A DNA stretch of 5,577 bases, from contig JAQWYU010000178.1 of the NCBI GenBank assembly GCA_029253805.1, forward strand, positions 1 through 5,577, written 5' to 3'. The notes beneath the pieces were generated by a model, which searched no databases, had not been told where the DNA came from, and saw only the letters and a list, made by a program, of their open reading frames with translations. A program made the position numbers and the translations under genes. This DNA is from Flavobacteriaceae bacterium. GTDB lineage: Bacteria; Bacteroidota; Bacteroidia; Flavobacteriales; Flavobacteriaceae. The number at the start of each line of letters is the position of its first letter. Position 1 is the first letter of the stretch. This document shows, in pieces, positions 1 to 5,577 of the stretch.

Positions 1-342
1 CTTATAGTTCTGGCTGGTTATTTATGGAAGTTTCCAACATACTTGTTAAAAAAGTATCAGAATAAAGTAATAAATCTCCATCCTTCATTATTGCCAAAAT
101 ACGGAGGTAAGGGAATGTATGGTACAAATGTGCACAAGGCCGTGGTCCTTAATAAAGAAGTAGAGTCTGGTATTACAATTCACTATGTTAATGAGCATTA
201 TGATCAAGGAGCAATTATTTTTCAAGCAAAATGCCAAATATTAGAGTCTGATACTTTCAGCGATGTAGCGGATAAAATTCGCAAATTAGAGCTACACCAT
301 TTGCCAGCAGTTGTTAGTAAAATAATTTACAAAGATGGCTAA
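1..342 (+). CDS. purN: Phosphoribosylglycinamide formyltransferase (GART), 3' part, 5' end cut by window
   Basis: PurN transfers a formyl group from 10-formyltetrahydrofolate to GAR, giving FGAR, the third step of de novo purine synthesis in the cytoplasm. The frame is open from base 1 and ends with TAA at 340-342, so 113 C-terminal residues are visible. Family enzymes have about 190-210 residues, so roughly the first 75-95, with the phosphate-binding Gly-rich loop, lie outside the window. The visible part begins in the conserved segment LAGYLWKFP. The catalytic signature INLHPSLLPKYGGKGMYG follows, with the Asn (bases 73-75) and His (79-81) matching E. coli N106 and H108. The segment ESGITIHYVNEHYDQG carries the catalytic Asp (202-204, E. 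coli D144). The TTG at 43-45 is an internal Leu codon, not the start, because homology continues upstream. The stop codon overlaps the start of the RNase H gene, suggesting one transcript. Assignment is firm. Confidence 0.95.
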   Translation, partial: LIVLAGYLWKFPTYLLKKYQNKVINLHPSLLPKYGGKGMYGTNVHKAVVLNKEVESGITIHYVNEHYDQGAIIFQAKCQILESDTFSDVADKIRKLELHHLPAVVSKIIYKDG

Positions 343-973
343 ATCCAAAAAAAAATATTACGCCGTTTGGAAAGGTCACAGAACCGGCGTTTTTGAAAGT
401 TGGAGCGAATGTAAAGCTCAAATATCAAATTATCACGGAGCTCAGTACAAATCTTTTTTAACTTTTGAGCTAGCTAAAGCAGCCTTTATGGGGACCTATT
501 TGGATTATGTTGGCAAAAACAAGGCTTCAAAGCCTTTGTCAGAATCTCACAAAAGGCTAATTGGGTTGCCAAACCTTAACTCTATTTCTGTGGACGCTGC
601 CTCAAGCGGAAATCCCGGGAAAATGGAATATAGAGGTGTTGACACTGAGTCTCAAAAACAATTATTTCACAAGGGTCCTTTCCAGGAAGGCACAAATAAT
701 ATTGGTGAGTTTTTAGCGCTTGTGCATGGACTGGCACTTTTAAAGCAAAAAAAGAGTAATCGACTTATTTATACTGACTCCAGGACAGCAATCAGTTGGG
801 TTAAAAAAAAACATTGTAACACTAAGTTAGCGCGAAACCCCAACAATGCAGCTATGTTTCAGCTTGTAGATAGAGCTGTTTTATGGTTAAAAAGCAATAC
901 TTATACCACTACGATTGTTAAATGGGAAACAAAGATCTGGGGTGAAATCCCTGCAGATTTTGGACGCAAATAA
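335..973 (+). CDS. rnhA: Ribonuclease HI with N-terminal hybrid-binding (viroplasmin-like) domain
   Basis: The enzyme cleaves the RNA strand of RNA:DNA hybrids (R-loops, primer remnants) in the cytoplasm. The 212-residue protein has two domains. Residues 8-51 form the Caulimovirus viroplasmin/RNase H1 hybrid-binding domain (YYAVWKGHRTGVF, then a conserved YKSF). After a linker (about 52-81) comes the RNase H fold. All four catalytic acids are present: D87 in ISVDAASSGNPG, E125 in NNIGEFLAL, D148 in IYTDSRTA and D208 in WGEIPADFGRK. E204 matches the extra active-site Glu of Bacillus halodurans RNase H1, and the whole C-terminal domain resembles that well-studied enzyme rather than E. coli RnhA. 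The ATG lies inside the end of purN (ATGGCTAA, 8-base overlap), so translation is probably coupled; no other start fits the N-terminal domain better. No terminator follows it. Length and active site look intact, so it should be functional. Confidence 0.95.
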   Translation: MAKSKKKYYAVWKGHRTGVFESWSECKAQISNYHGAQYKSFLTFELAKAAFMGTYLDYVGKNKASKPLSESHKRLIGLPNLNSISVDAASSGNPGKMEYRGVDTESQKQLFHKGPFQEGTNNIGEFLALVHGLALLKQKKSNRLIYTDSRTAISWVKKKHCNTKLARNPNNAAMFQLVDRAVLWLKSNTYTTTIVKWETKIWGEIPADFGRK

Positions 974-1052
974 TTTGTACAATTACAGCCCGCGAATTAG
1001 TATTATAAAAAAGAAAAATACGTAACTTTGTTTATTAATTCTATAGATTCAG
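974..1052 (+). other. Intergenic gap rnhA-pfkB
   Basis: This 79-base AT-rich gap contains no G+C-rich hairpin with a U tract, so the purN-rnhA transcript has no visible intrinsic terminator here and may read into the kinase gene. It holds an 8-bp palindrome, TTGTACAA, at 975-982, and the candidate kinase promoter described separately. The palindrome is short enough to be chance. The leader before the kinase ATG has no Shine-Dalgarno sequence, as is usual in Bacteroidota. Confidence 0.6.
1023..1030 (+). promoter_or_regulatory. Candidate Bacteroidota -7 promoter element (TAACTTTG)
   Basis: TAACTTTG matches the TAnnTTTG consensus of the Bacteroidota primary sigma factor at every fixed position. 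It lies 22 bases upstream of the kinase ATG, which would place the transcript start near 1036-1038 and give a leader of about 15 bases. The -33 element is weak: only TTAG at 997-1000, with a 22-base spacer, is near the expected distance. The call rests on consensus and position only. Confidence 0.45.
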
Positions 1053-1973
1053 ATGAGTAAGTTGTTAATCGTTGGTACAGTTGCATTTGACGCTGTTGAG
1101 ACACCTTTTGGAAAAACAAATAAAATACTTGGGGGGTCCGCTTCATATATTGCTCTTTCAGCCTCCCAATTTAATACTACTAGCGCCATCGTTTCTGTGG
1201 TAGGAGGCGATTTTCCGGAGGATCATTTAAACCTCTTTTCCAAGAAAGGTGTAGATATTTCTAGTATTGAAATTATTAAGGAAGGGAAAACGTTTTTCTG
1301 GAGTGGACGATATCATAACAACATGAATAGTCGTGATACTTTAGTTACAGAGCTTAATGTTTTAGAAAATTTTAAGCCAATAGTTTCTAACAAATTTAAA
1401 GACGCAGATATTTTAGTTTTAGGTAATTTACATCCAATTGTCCAATTGAGTGTTTTAGACCAAATGAACAGTTCGTCAACATTTGTTATTCTCGACACAA
1501 TGAATTTCTGGATGGATAATGCACTTGGTGATCTTATGGACGTCATCAAGCGTGTTGATGTTATTACAATTAATGACGAAGAGGCACGGCAATTAACAGG
1601 AGAGCACTCATTAGTCTCTGCTGCTAAGAAAATTCACTCCATGGGTCCCGAATACGTCGTGATTAAAAAGGGTGAGCACGGAGCCCTGCTGTTTAATAAC
1701 GACAATATGTTTTCAGCACCAGCACTACCGCTAGAATCTGTTTTTGATCCTACCGGAGCTGGAGACACATTTGCTGGTGGATTTGCTGGATTTTTGTCAG
1801 AATCTCAAAAAATTAACTTTGAAAGCATGAAAAATGCAGTTATTTACGGCTCAACACTTGCATCGTTTTGCGTAGAGAAATTTGGTACTGAACGCCTTAA
1901 ATCTCTTAAATCTGATGAAATCGGACGTCGACTGATTGCTTTCAAAAAGTTGACACAATTTGAAATTAAATAA
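1053..1973 (+). CDS. PfkB/ribokinase-family sugar or nucleoside kinase, substrate unknown
   Basis: This is a cytoplasmic ATP-dependent kinase of the PfkB family (ribokinase, adenosine kinase, fructokinase and others), which phosphorylates a sugar or nucleoside hydroxyl. The 306-residue length is normal. Near the N-terminus ILGGSASYIALSAS (25-38) matches PfkB signature 1, with the di-Gly at 27-28 of the substrate side. Residues 173-177 (INDEE) fit the NxxE motif linked to Mg/phosphate binding. Signature 2 is DPTGAGDTFAGGF (232-244), with the GAGD anion hole and catalytic base D238. The ATG at 1053 gives an N-terminus (MSKLLIVGTVAFD) that starts right at the first beta strand, so the start is secure. 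A terminator follows directly. Its position between purN-rnhA and the purF-type gene hints at a ribose, nucleoside or purine-salvage substrate, but the substrate cannot be read from these motifs, and a carbohydrate kinase is equally possible. Confidence 0.88.
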   Translation: MSKLLIVGTVAFDAVETPFGKTNKILGGSASYIALSASQFNTTSAIVSVVGGDFPEDHLNLFSKKGVDISSIEIIKEGKTFFWSGRYHNNMNSRDTLVTELNVLENFKPIVSNKFKDADILVLGNLHPIVQLSVLDQMNSSSTFVILDTMNFWMDNALGDLMDVIKRVDVITINDEEARQLTGEHSLVSAAKKIHSMGPEYVVIKKGEHGALLFNNDNMFSAPALPLESVFDPTGAGDTFAGGFAGFLSESQKINFESMKNAVIYGSTLASFCVEKFGTERLKSLKSDEIGRRLIAFKKLTQFEIK

Positions 1974-1981
1974 ATAGTATC

Positions 1982-2010
1982 AAAAGCGCGCCTAATTCAG
2001 GCGCGTTTTT
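1982..2010 (+). terminator. Intrinsic terminator after the PfkB kinase gene
   Basis: A perfect G+C stem pairs CGCGCC (1987-1992) with GGCGCG (2000-2005). A T-A pair closes a 5-base loop, and a G-U wobble plus four A-U pairs extend the base. Five T residues follow (2006-2010). It starts 8 bases after the kinase stop codon and ends 31 bases before the purF ATG. It is the strongest hairpin in the window. The T tract can also pair with a downstream A tract (GTTTTT 2005-2010 with AAAAAC 2014-2019, loop AGT), a second, weaker inverted repeat. Confidence 0.85.
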
Positions 2011-2041
2011 AGTAAAAACAAGTTATACCAAAAACGACAGT

Positions 2042-3940
2042 ATGAGTGATGCAATACAACACGAATGCGGAATTGCCCACATTAGATTATTAAAACCTCT
2101 AGACTTTTACAAAAAAAAGTATGGTACTGCTTTTTATGGGATCAATAAAATGTATCTCATTATGGAGAAACAGCATAATCGTGGACAAGACGGTGCTGGA
2201 TTTGCTAGTATTAAATTAGACATGCAGCCTGGCGAACGGTATATTAGCCGAGTAAGATCAATAAAACAACAACCGATCCAAGATATTTTCGATCAAATAA
2301 ATACTCGTATAAATGATTTATTAACCAAAAACCCAGACATAGCTAATGATGTCAAAGCTCAAAAGAAAAATGTACCTTATCTTGGGGAGTTAATGTTGGG
2401 GCACGTCCGATACGGGACTTTTGGAAAAAACAGTGTAGAAAGTGTTCATCCTTTTTTGAGACAAAATAATTGGATGCATCGAAATTTAATTTTAGCAGGA
2501 AACTTCAACATGACTAATGTGAAGTCACTTTTTAAAAACCTTGTCGAAATAGGACAACACCCCAAAGATTATACAGATACGATCACTATTATGGAAAAAA
2601 TAGGTCATTTTTTAGATGATTCCGTGTCAAAGCTATATAAGAAACTGAAAAAAGAAGGTTATACAAAAATGCAATGTTCGCCTTTAATAGCTGAAAGACT
2701 TAATTTAAAAAAAATATTGTCGAAAGCTGCAAAAAATTGGGACGGAGGTTATGCAATGGCTGGGCTTTTGGGACATGGAGATTCATTTGTACTTAGAGAT
2801 CCATCTGGGATTCGTCCAGCGTACTATTACAAAGATGAAGAAGTCGTTGTAGTAGCTTCAGAGCGCCCTGCTATTCAAACAGCCTTTAATGTTAATTTCG
2901 AGGACGTTCACGAATTACCTCCTGGTTGTGCGATTATCACTAAAAAATCAGGTGAAACATCAATTAATCAAATCCTTAAGCCCTTAAAGCGCCTTGCTTG
3001 TTCTTTTGAAAGAATATATTTTTCAAGGGGAAGTGATTCAGAAATTTATCAAGAACGAAAGTTGTTAGGAAAACTCATTGTCCCTGAGGTTTTAAAACAC
3101 ATTAACTATGATATCAGAAATACAGTATTTTCTTATATCCCCAATACAGCCGAAACTTCATTTTTTGGAATGATAGAAAGAGTAGAGGAGTACCTAAATA
3201 AAAGGAAAACAGATCAAATTTTAAAGGGAACTAGGACACTATCTGCTAATAAAGTTACACAAATTCTTTCTGAACGTACGCGAATTGAGAAAATAGCAAT
3301 TAAGGATGTCAAGCTCAGAACATTCATTACTGAGGACAGCAGTCGGGATGATTTGGTAGCTCACGTATATGATGTTACTTACGGTGTTATAAAACCTCAA
3401 GATAATCTAGTAATTATTGATGACAGTATTGTTCGGGGAACGACCTTAAAGAAAAGTATTATCAAAATGATGGATAGGCTTTCTCCAAAACAGATTATAG
3501 TTGTGTCGTCTGCACCACAAATAAGATACCCAGATTGTTATGGAATTGACATGGCTAATTTAGATGGTTTGATAGCATTCAAGGCAGCGCTATCGTTACT
3601 AAAAAATACTAATGCTTATCACATTGTAGAAAACATATATTCCAGATGTAAATCTCAGGAAGATCTTCCAGATAACGAGGTTGAAAACTTTGTAAAAGAA
3701 ATATACGCTCCTTTTAAGCCCCAACAAATTTCTGATAAAATAGCAGAACTTTTGACTGATGAAACTATAAATGCAAACGTCAAAATTATTTTTCAACCTA
3801 TTGAAAATTTACATTTAGCATGTCCTAATAACTTAGGAGATTGGTATTTTACAGGAAATTACCCAACCCCAGGAGGGAATAGGGTCGTCAACAAAGCATT
3901 TATTAATTTTTTCGAAGGAAATAAAGAAAGGGCATATTAG
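2042..3940 (+). CDS. purF: Long PurF-type amidophosphoribosyltransferase (glutamine PRPP amidotransferase), divergent Bacteroidota form
   Basis: Classical PurF makes 5-phosphoribosylamine from PRPP and glutamine, the committed purine step. It has an N-terminal Ntn glutaminase domain and a C-terminal phosphoribosyltransferase domain. At 632 residues this protein is longer than the usual 470-510. Glutaminase: nucleophile C9 after an 8-residue leader (MSDAIQHE) that would have to be removed to free the Cys amine; HNRGQDGAG (45-53); GHVRYGT with R123; D179 as likely counterpart of E. coli D127; LRDPSGIRP (251-259). The oxyanion segment reads AGNFNMTN where E. coli has NGNLTN, so Asn is replaced by A152. 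Transferase: the PRPP motif VIIDDSIVRGTT (457-468) is intact, but the flexible loop after RTFI (426-429) lacks the basic VRRKLN-like sequence of E. coli. C-terminal CxxC iron-sulfur ligands of the B. subtilis type are absent (GDWYFTG). The leader is A-rich, without Shine-Dalgarno. PurF-type identity is firm. Full catalytic equivalence is likely but not proven. Confidence 0.88.
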   Translation: MSDAIQHECGIAHIRLLKPLDFYKKKYGTAFYGINKMYLIMEKQHNRGQDGAGFASIKLDMQPGERYISRVRSIKQQPIQDIFDQINTRINDLLTKNPDIANDVKAQKKNVPYLGELMLGHVRYGTFGKNSVESVHPFLRQNNWMHRNLILAGNFNMTNVKSLFKNLVEIGQHPKDYTDTITIMEKIGHFLDDSVSKLYKKLKKEGYTKMQCSPLIAERLNLKKILSKAAKNWDGGYAMAGLLGHGDSFVLRDPSGIRPAYYYKDEEVVVVASERPAIQTAFNVNFEDVHELPPGCAIITKKSGETSINQILKPLKRLACSFERIYFSRGSDSEIYQERKLLGKLIVPEVLKHINYDIRNTVFSYIPNTAETSFFGMIERVEEYLNKRKTDQILKGTRTLSANKVTQILSERTRIEKIAIKDVKLRTFITEDSSRDDLVAHVYDVTYGVIKPQDNLVIIDDSIVRGTTLKKSIIKMMDRLSPKQIIVVSSAPQIRYPDCYGIDMANLDGLIAFKAALSLLKNTNAYHIVENIYSRCKSQEDLPDNEVENFVKEIYAPFKPQQISDKIAELLTDETINANVKIIFQPIENLHLACPNNLGDWYFTGNYPTPGGNRVVNKAFINFFEGNKERAY

Positions 3941-4019
3941 GAGCACAACAGTTTATCTAATAAAAAAGCATATTATCTAATTTTTTGAAAGCGTGTACGT
4001 TAAACTATTATATTTGAAT

Positions 4020-4045
4020 TACCATGTTGTACTAATAACATGGTA
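4020..4045. repeat. 9-bp perfect inverted repeat (TACCATGTT...AACATGGTA)
   Basis: The arms 4020-4028 and 4037-4045 are exact reverse complements, separated by 8 bases (GTACTAAT). No T tract follows on the + strand, so by itself it is not a classical terminator for purF. It sits 11 bases before the A tract of the terminator hairpin. It may add an RNA hairpin protecting the purF transcript 3' end, or be a protein-binding palindrome, though an operator between two 3' ends would be unusual. Confidence 0.6.
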
Positions 4046-4055
4046 GATTTGGGGC

Positions 4056-4084
4056 AAAAAAGGTGAACTTCGTTCACCTTTTTT
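4056..4084. terminator. Bidirectional intrinsic terminator shared by purF and sodA
   Basis: The stem pairs GGTGAAC (4062-4068) with GTTCACC (4072-4078) around a TTC loop. It is flanked by six A (4056-4061) and six T (4079-4084), giving 13 potential pairs. The T run serves + strand transcripts from purF, and on the other strand the A run becomes a T run for sodA transcripts. It is 115 bases past the purF stop and 16 bases past the sodA stop. This is the classical arrangement for convergent genes. Confidence 0.9.
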
Positions 4085-4100
4085 ATTTACTTTATTATAA

Positions 4101-4709
4101 TCACTTACCAGCTAAAAACCTTTTTTCAACCTCTCCCCAGTTGATAACACTAAAGAAAGCTTCAATATAGTCAGGACGTCGATTTTGGTAGTTTAGGTAG
4201 TATGCATGTTCCCATACATCTAAACCTAAAATAGGTGTTCCGCCACATGATACTCCTGGCATTAATGGATTATCTTGGTTTGGAGTTGAGCACACTTTAA
4301 CCTTACCTCCTTTGTGAACGCATAACCACGCCCATCCAGACCCAAATTGTGTAGCCGCAGCTTTACTAAAAGCTGATTTAAAGTTTTCAAATGAACCGAA
4401 AGCTTGAAGGATTGACTCCTTAAGCTCACCAGATAATTCTTTTTTATCTTGAGGATTCATAATACTCCAGAAAAGAGAATGGTTATAAAACCCTCCGCCG
4501 TTATTTCGAACAACTTTGTTTTCCATGTCTAGGTTTTCAAGGATGCTTTCTATAGACTTAGTTTCTAGTTCAGTTCCTGCAATTGCTGCATTTAAATTAT
4601 TTGTATATCCGTTGTGATGTTTAGAGTGATGGATTTCCATTGTTCTTGTATCAATATGAGGCTCAAGGGCATCATAAGAATAGTTTAGTTGAGGTAGTTC
4701 AAAAGCCAT
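4101..4709 (-). CDS. sodA: Superoxide dismutase, Fe/Mn family, Mn-type signature
   Basis: The enzyme converts superoxide to hydrogen peroxide and oxygen. With the start at 4709 it has 202 residues, normal for the family, and no signal peptide, so it should be cytoplasmic. The N-terminal alpha-hairpin domain begins [18 protein letters not shown], and the C-terminal alpha/beta domain ends near residue 197. The four metal ligands are H27 (MEIHHSKHH), H77 (FYNHSLFW), D164 and H168 (DVWEHAYY). Manganese preference is suggested by G73, the position of E. coli SodA G77 (Gln in Fe enzymes), and by Q145 in NQDNPLM, the position of SodA Q146 (Ala in Fe enzymes); a cambialistic enzyme cannot be excluded. 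The frame is open upstream to an ATG at 4749-4751. That extension ([14 protein letters not shown]) is unlike the family and spans the -7 box, so I reject it. The gene is probably monocistronic, ending in the shared terminator. Confidence 0.95.
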   Translation of the reverse strand: MAFELPQLNYSYDALEPHIDTRTMEIHHSKHHNGYTNNLNAAIAGTELETKSIESILENLDMENKVVRNNGGGFYNHSLFWSIMNPQDKKELSGELKESILQAFGSFENFKSAFSKAAATQFGSGWAWLCVHKGGKVKVCSTPNQDNPLMPGVSCGGTPILGLDVWEHAYYLNYQNRRPDYIEAFFSVINWGEVEKRFLAGK

Positions 4710-4808
4710 AAGATTTTTTTTAATTGTTATTTTCAAATTTACGACAATCATATAAAATTTACGTAGATATATAATTAAGATTGTTTATTTTGGTATAAAT
4801 TTTATTTA
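4710..4808. other. Divergent intergenic region sodA / helicase
   Basis: This 99-base, very AT-rich spacer separates divergent genes. The - strand carries the sodA promoter candidate. For the + strand gene I see only near-matches to the -7 consensus: TATTTTG at 4786-4792, one spacer base short, and TAAATTTT at 4796-4803, lacking the final G. The second is too close to the GTG for a normal leader. Neither gene has a Shine-Dalgarno sequence. Confidence 0.55.
4734..4741 (-). promoter_or_regulatory. Candidate sodA -7 promoter element (TAAATTTG on - strand)
   Basis: Read on the - strand the bases are TAAATTTG, matching every fixed position of TAnnTTTG. The box ends 24 bases before the sodA ATG at 4709, so transcription would start near 4727 with a leader of roughly 18 bases. 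No clear -33 TTG is found at the usual 19-21 bases upstream. The box would lie inside the coding region if the upstream ATG were used, which supports the shorter sodA start. Confidence 0.5.
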
Positions 4809-5577
4809 GTGGCCGGCTCAATATTTAATATCTACAACGCATCTGCAGGAAGTGGGAAGACATTTACCTTAGTTAAAGAGTATTTAAAAATTATTTTGAG
4901 TTCAAAAGAGTTTTTACCTCATCGCCATGTTTTAGCCATTACATTTACAAATAAGGCTGTAGACGAAATGAAAACTCGTATAATAGATGCACTTATAGAT
5001 TTTGCATCTTCTGATATCCTAGACAAAAAAAACAATTTGTTTTGTCAAGTTGTTGACGAATTAAAAAGCTCTCCTTACGAAGTCCATATAAAATCTAAGA
5101 ATTTGCTACACAAGGTTTTGCATAACTATGCTGCATTTGATATCTCAACTATTGATAAGTTTACTCAGAAAATAATTCGGACCTTTGCATTTGATCTAAG
5201 ACTGCCTTTAAATTTTGAAGTAGAACTTGACACGGATTACATATTACACAAAGCAGTTAGCCGCTTATTGTCAAAAGCTGGAAAAGACAAGGTTCTTACA
5301 AAAACTTTAGTTGAATTTGCTCTGGATAAAGCTGACAATGATAAGAGTTGGAATATAGCTTTAGACTTAGCTAAAACAGCAAAGCTTTTAGTTAAAGAAA
5401 CTGATGTTAGTTTTTTACAAGACCTTGCAAAACATTCTCTTACTGATTTTCAGGCTTTTAAGAAGTCTCTCACAAAAAAAATTAAGTTTGAGGAAACACA
5501 AATTATAAATTTATCAAAACAAGTGTTAGACTTGATATTATCTAATGGAATTGAGTTTTCTGACTTTAGCCGAAGTT
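4809..5577 (+). CDS. UvrD/RecB/AddA-type ATP-dependent helicase, N-terminal part, 3' end cut by window
   Basis: This is the start of a superfamily 1A helicase; 256 residues are visible and the frame is open to the window edge. Walker A is ASAGSGKT (residues 11-18), directly after the strand SIFNIYN. Motif Ia is TFTNKAVDEMKTRI (45-58), and DISTIDKFTQKIIR (111-124) fits the conserved TI(D/H)xF segment of this superfamily. The Walker B acidic pair and later motifs would lie beyond the window. The very early Walker A, the ASAGSGKT form and the divergent helical region after residue 125 resemble AddA/RecB-like repair helicase-nucleases of Bacteroidota (about 1000 residues), which process double-strand breaks; this subtype is inferred. 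The start is GTG at 4809-4811: no ATG occurs in frame between the upstream stop (4776-4778) and Walker A, and the first in-frame ATG (codon 54) would remove the P-loop. If it is AddA, an AddB-like gene would be expected nearby. Confidence 0.85.
   Translation, partial: MAGSIFNIYNASAGSGKTFTLVKEYLKIILSSKEFLPHRHVLAITFTNKAVDEMKTRIIDALIDFASSDILDKKNNLFCQVVDELKSSPYEVHIKSKNLLHKVLHNYAAFDISTIDKFTQKIIRTFAFDLRLPLNFEVELDTDYILHKAVSRLLSKAGKDKVLTKTLVEFALDKADNDKSWNIALDLAKTAKLLVKETDVSFLQDLAKHSLTDFQAFKKSLTKKIKFEETQIINLSKQVLDLILSNGIEFSDFSRS

Larger units (their letters stand above)
3941..4100. other. Convergent intergenic region between purF and sodA
   Basis: This 160-base AT-rich spacer separates two genes that point at each other. 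Its first 80 bases have no convincing gene or structure, only short direct repeats: TTATCTAAT at 3953-3961 and 3973-3981, and GCATATTA at 3932-3939 and 3968-3975. The second half holds an inverted repeat and the shared terminator, listed separately. Confidence 0.7.

Noticed and set aside
43..45. TTG as the start of a 99-residue purN product
   Set aside because: PurN homology (LAGYLWKFP) continues upstream in the same frame to base 1, so the gene is only cut by the window edge.
1313..1549. 78-codon open frame on the - strand inside the kinase gene
   Set aside because: It lies fully opposite a well-supported PfkB gene, resembles no family I know, and is a typical antisense shadow.
1950..1980. 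TTGACA at 1950-1955 as a sigma70-like -35 box for purF
   Set aside because: No good -10 is found at 16-18 bases, the site precedes the terminator, and this consensus is not that of the Bacteroidota primary sigma factor.
2006..2041. Purine riboswitch or other leader RNA before purF
   Set aside because: Only 31 bases separate the terminator from the ATG, too short for any known purine or PRPP-sensing aptamer, and no aptamer motif is visible upstream.
3599..3796. 65-codon open frame on the - strand inside purF
   Set aside because: It is antisense to the conserved PurF coding region; its Phe/Ile-rich composition is what the complement of Lys/Asn-rich codons gives.
1..5577. A new defence or mobile system formed by RNase H, helicase and neighbours
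   Set aside because: Each gene fits a housekeeping family, the helicase and RNase H lie in separate transcription units, and no repeats, integrase, transposase or composition shift were seen.

Overview
The window looks like ordinary chromosomal DNA from a member of the Bacteroidota, most likely a flavobacterium. It is AT-rich and has A-rich leaders without Shine-Dalgarno sequences. Two upstream regions carry exact TAnnTTTG boxes, the -7 element of the Bacteroidota primary sigma factor. Several proteins have forms typical of that phylum, above all a 632-residue PurF-type amidophosphoribosyltransferase. No mobile element, CRISPR array, RNA gene or sign of recent transfer was seen.

Layout from left to right: (1) 1-342 (+), the 3' part of purN (GAR formyltransferase), cut by the window edge. 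(2) 335-973 (+), a two-domain ribonuclease HI overlapping purN by 8 bases. (3) 974-1052, a short gap with a good candidate promoter. (4) 1053-1973 (+), a PfkB/ribokinase-family kinase of unknown substrate. (5) 1982-2010, a strong intrinsic terminator. (6) 2042-3940 (+), the long PurF-type protein. (7) 3941-4100, a convergent intergenic region with a 9-bp inverted repeat and a bidirectional terminator. (8) 4101-4709 (-), a Mn-type superoxide dismutase. (9) 4710-4808, a divergent intergenic region with a candidate sod promoter. (10) 4809 to the window end (+), the N-terminal part of a UvrD/RecB/AddA-type helicase starting at GTG.

Functionally, purN and the PurF-type gene both belong to de novo purine synthesis (steps 3 and 1). 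The PfkB kinase between them could act on a ribosyl or nucleoside substrate, but this rests on position only. RNase HI and the AddA-like helicase are DNA maintenance enzymes, and the dismutase is an oxidative-stress enzyme. These seem to be neighbours rather than one system.

The points most worth a second look are the divergent active-site regions of the PurF-type protein, the terminator just upstream of its gene with no recognisable promoter after it, and the start correction for the dismutase. I found no convincing undescribed system here.
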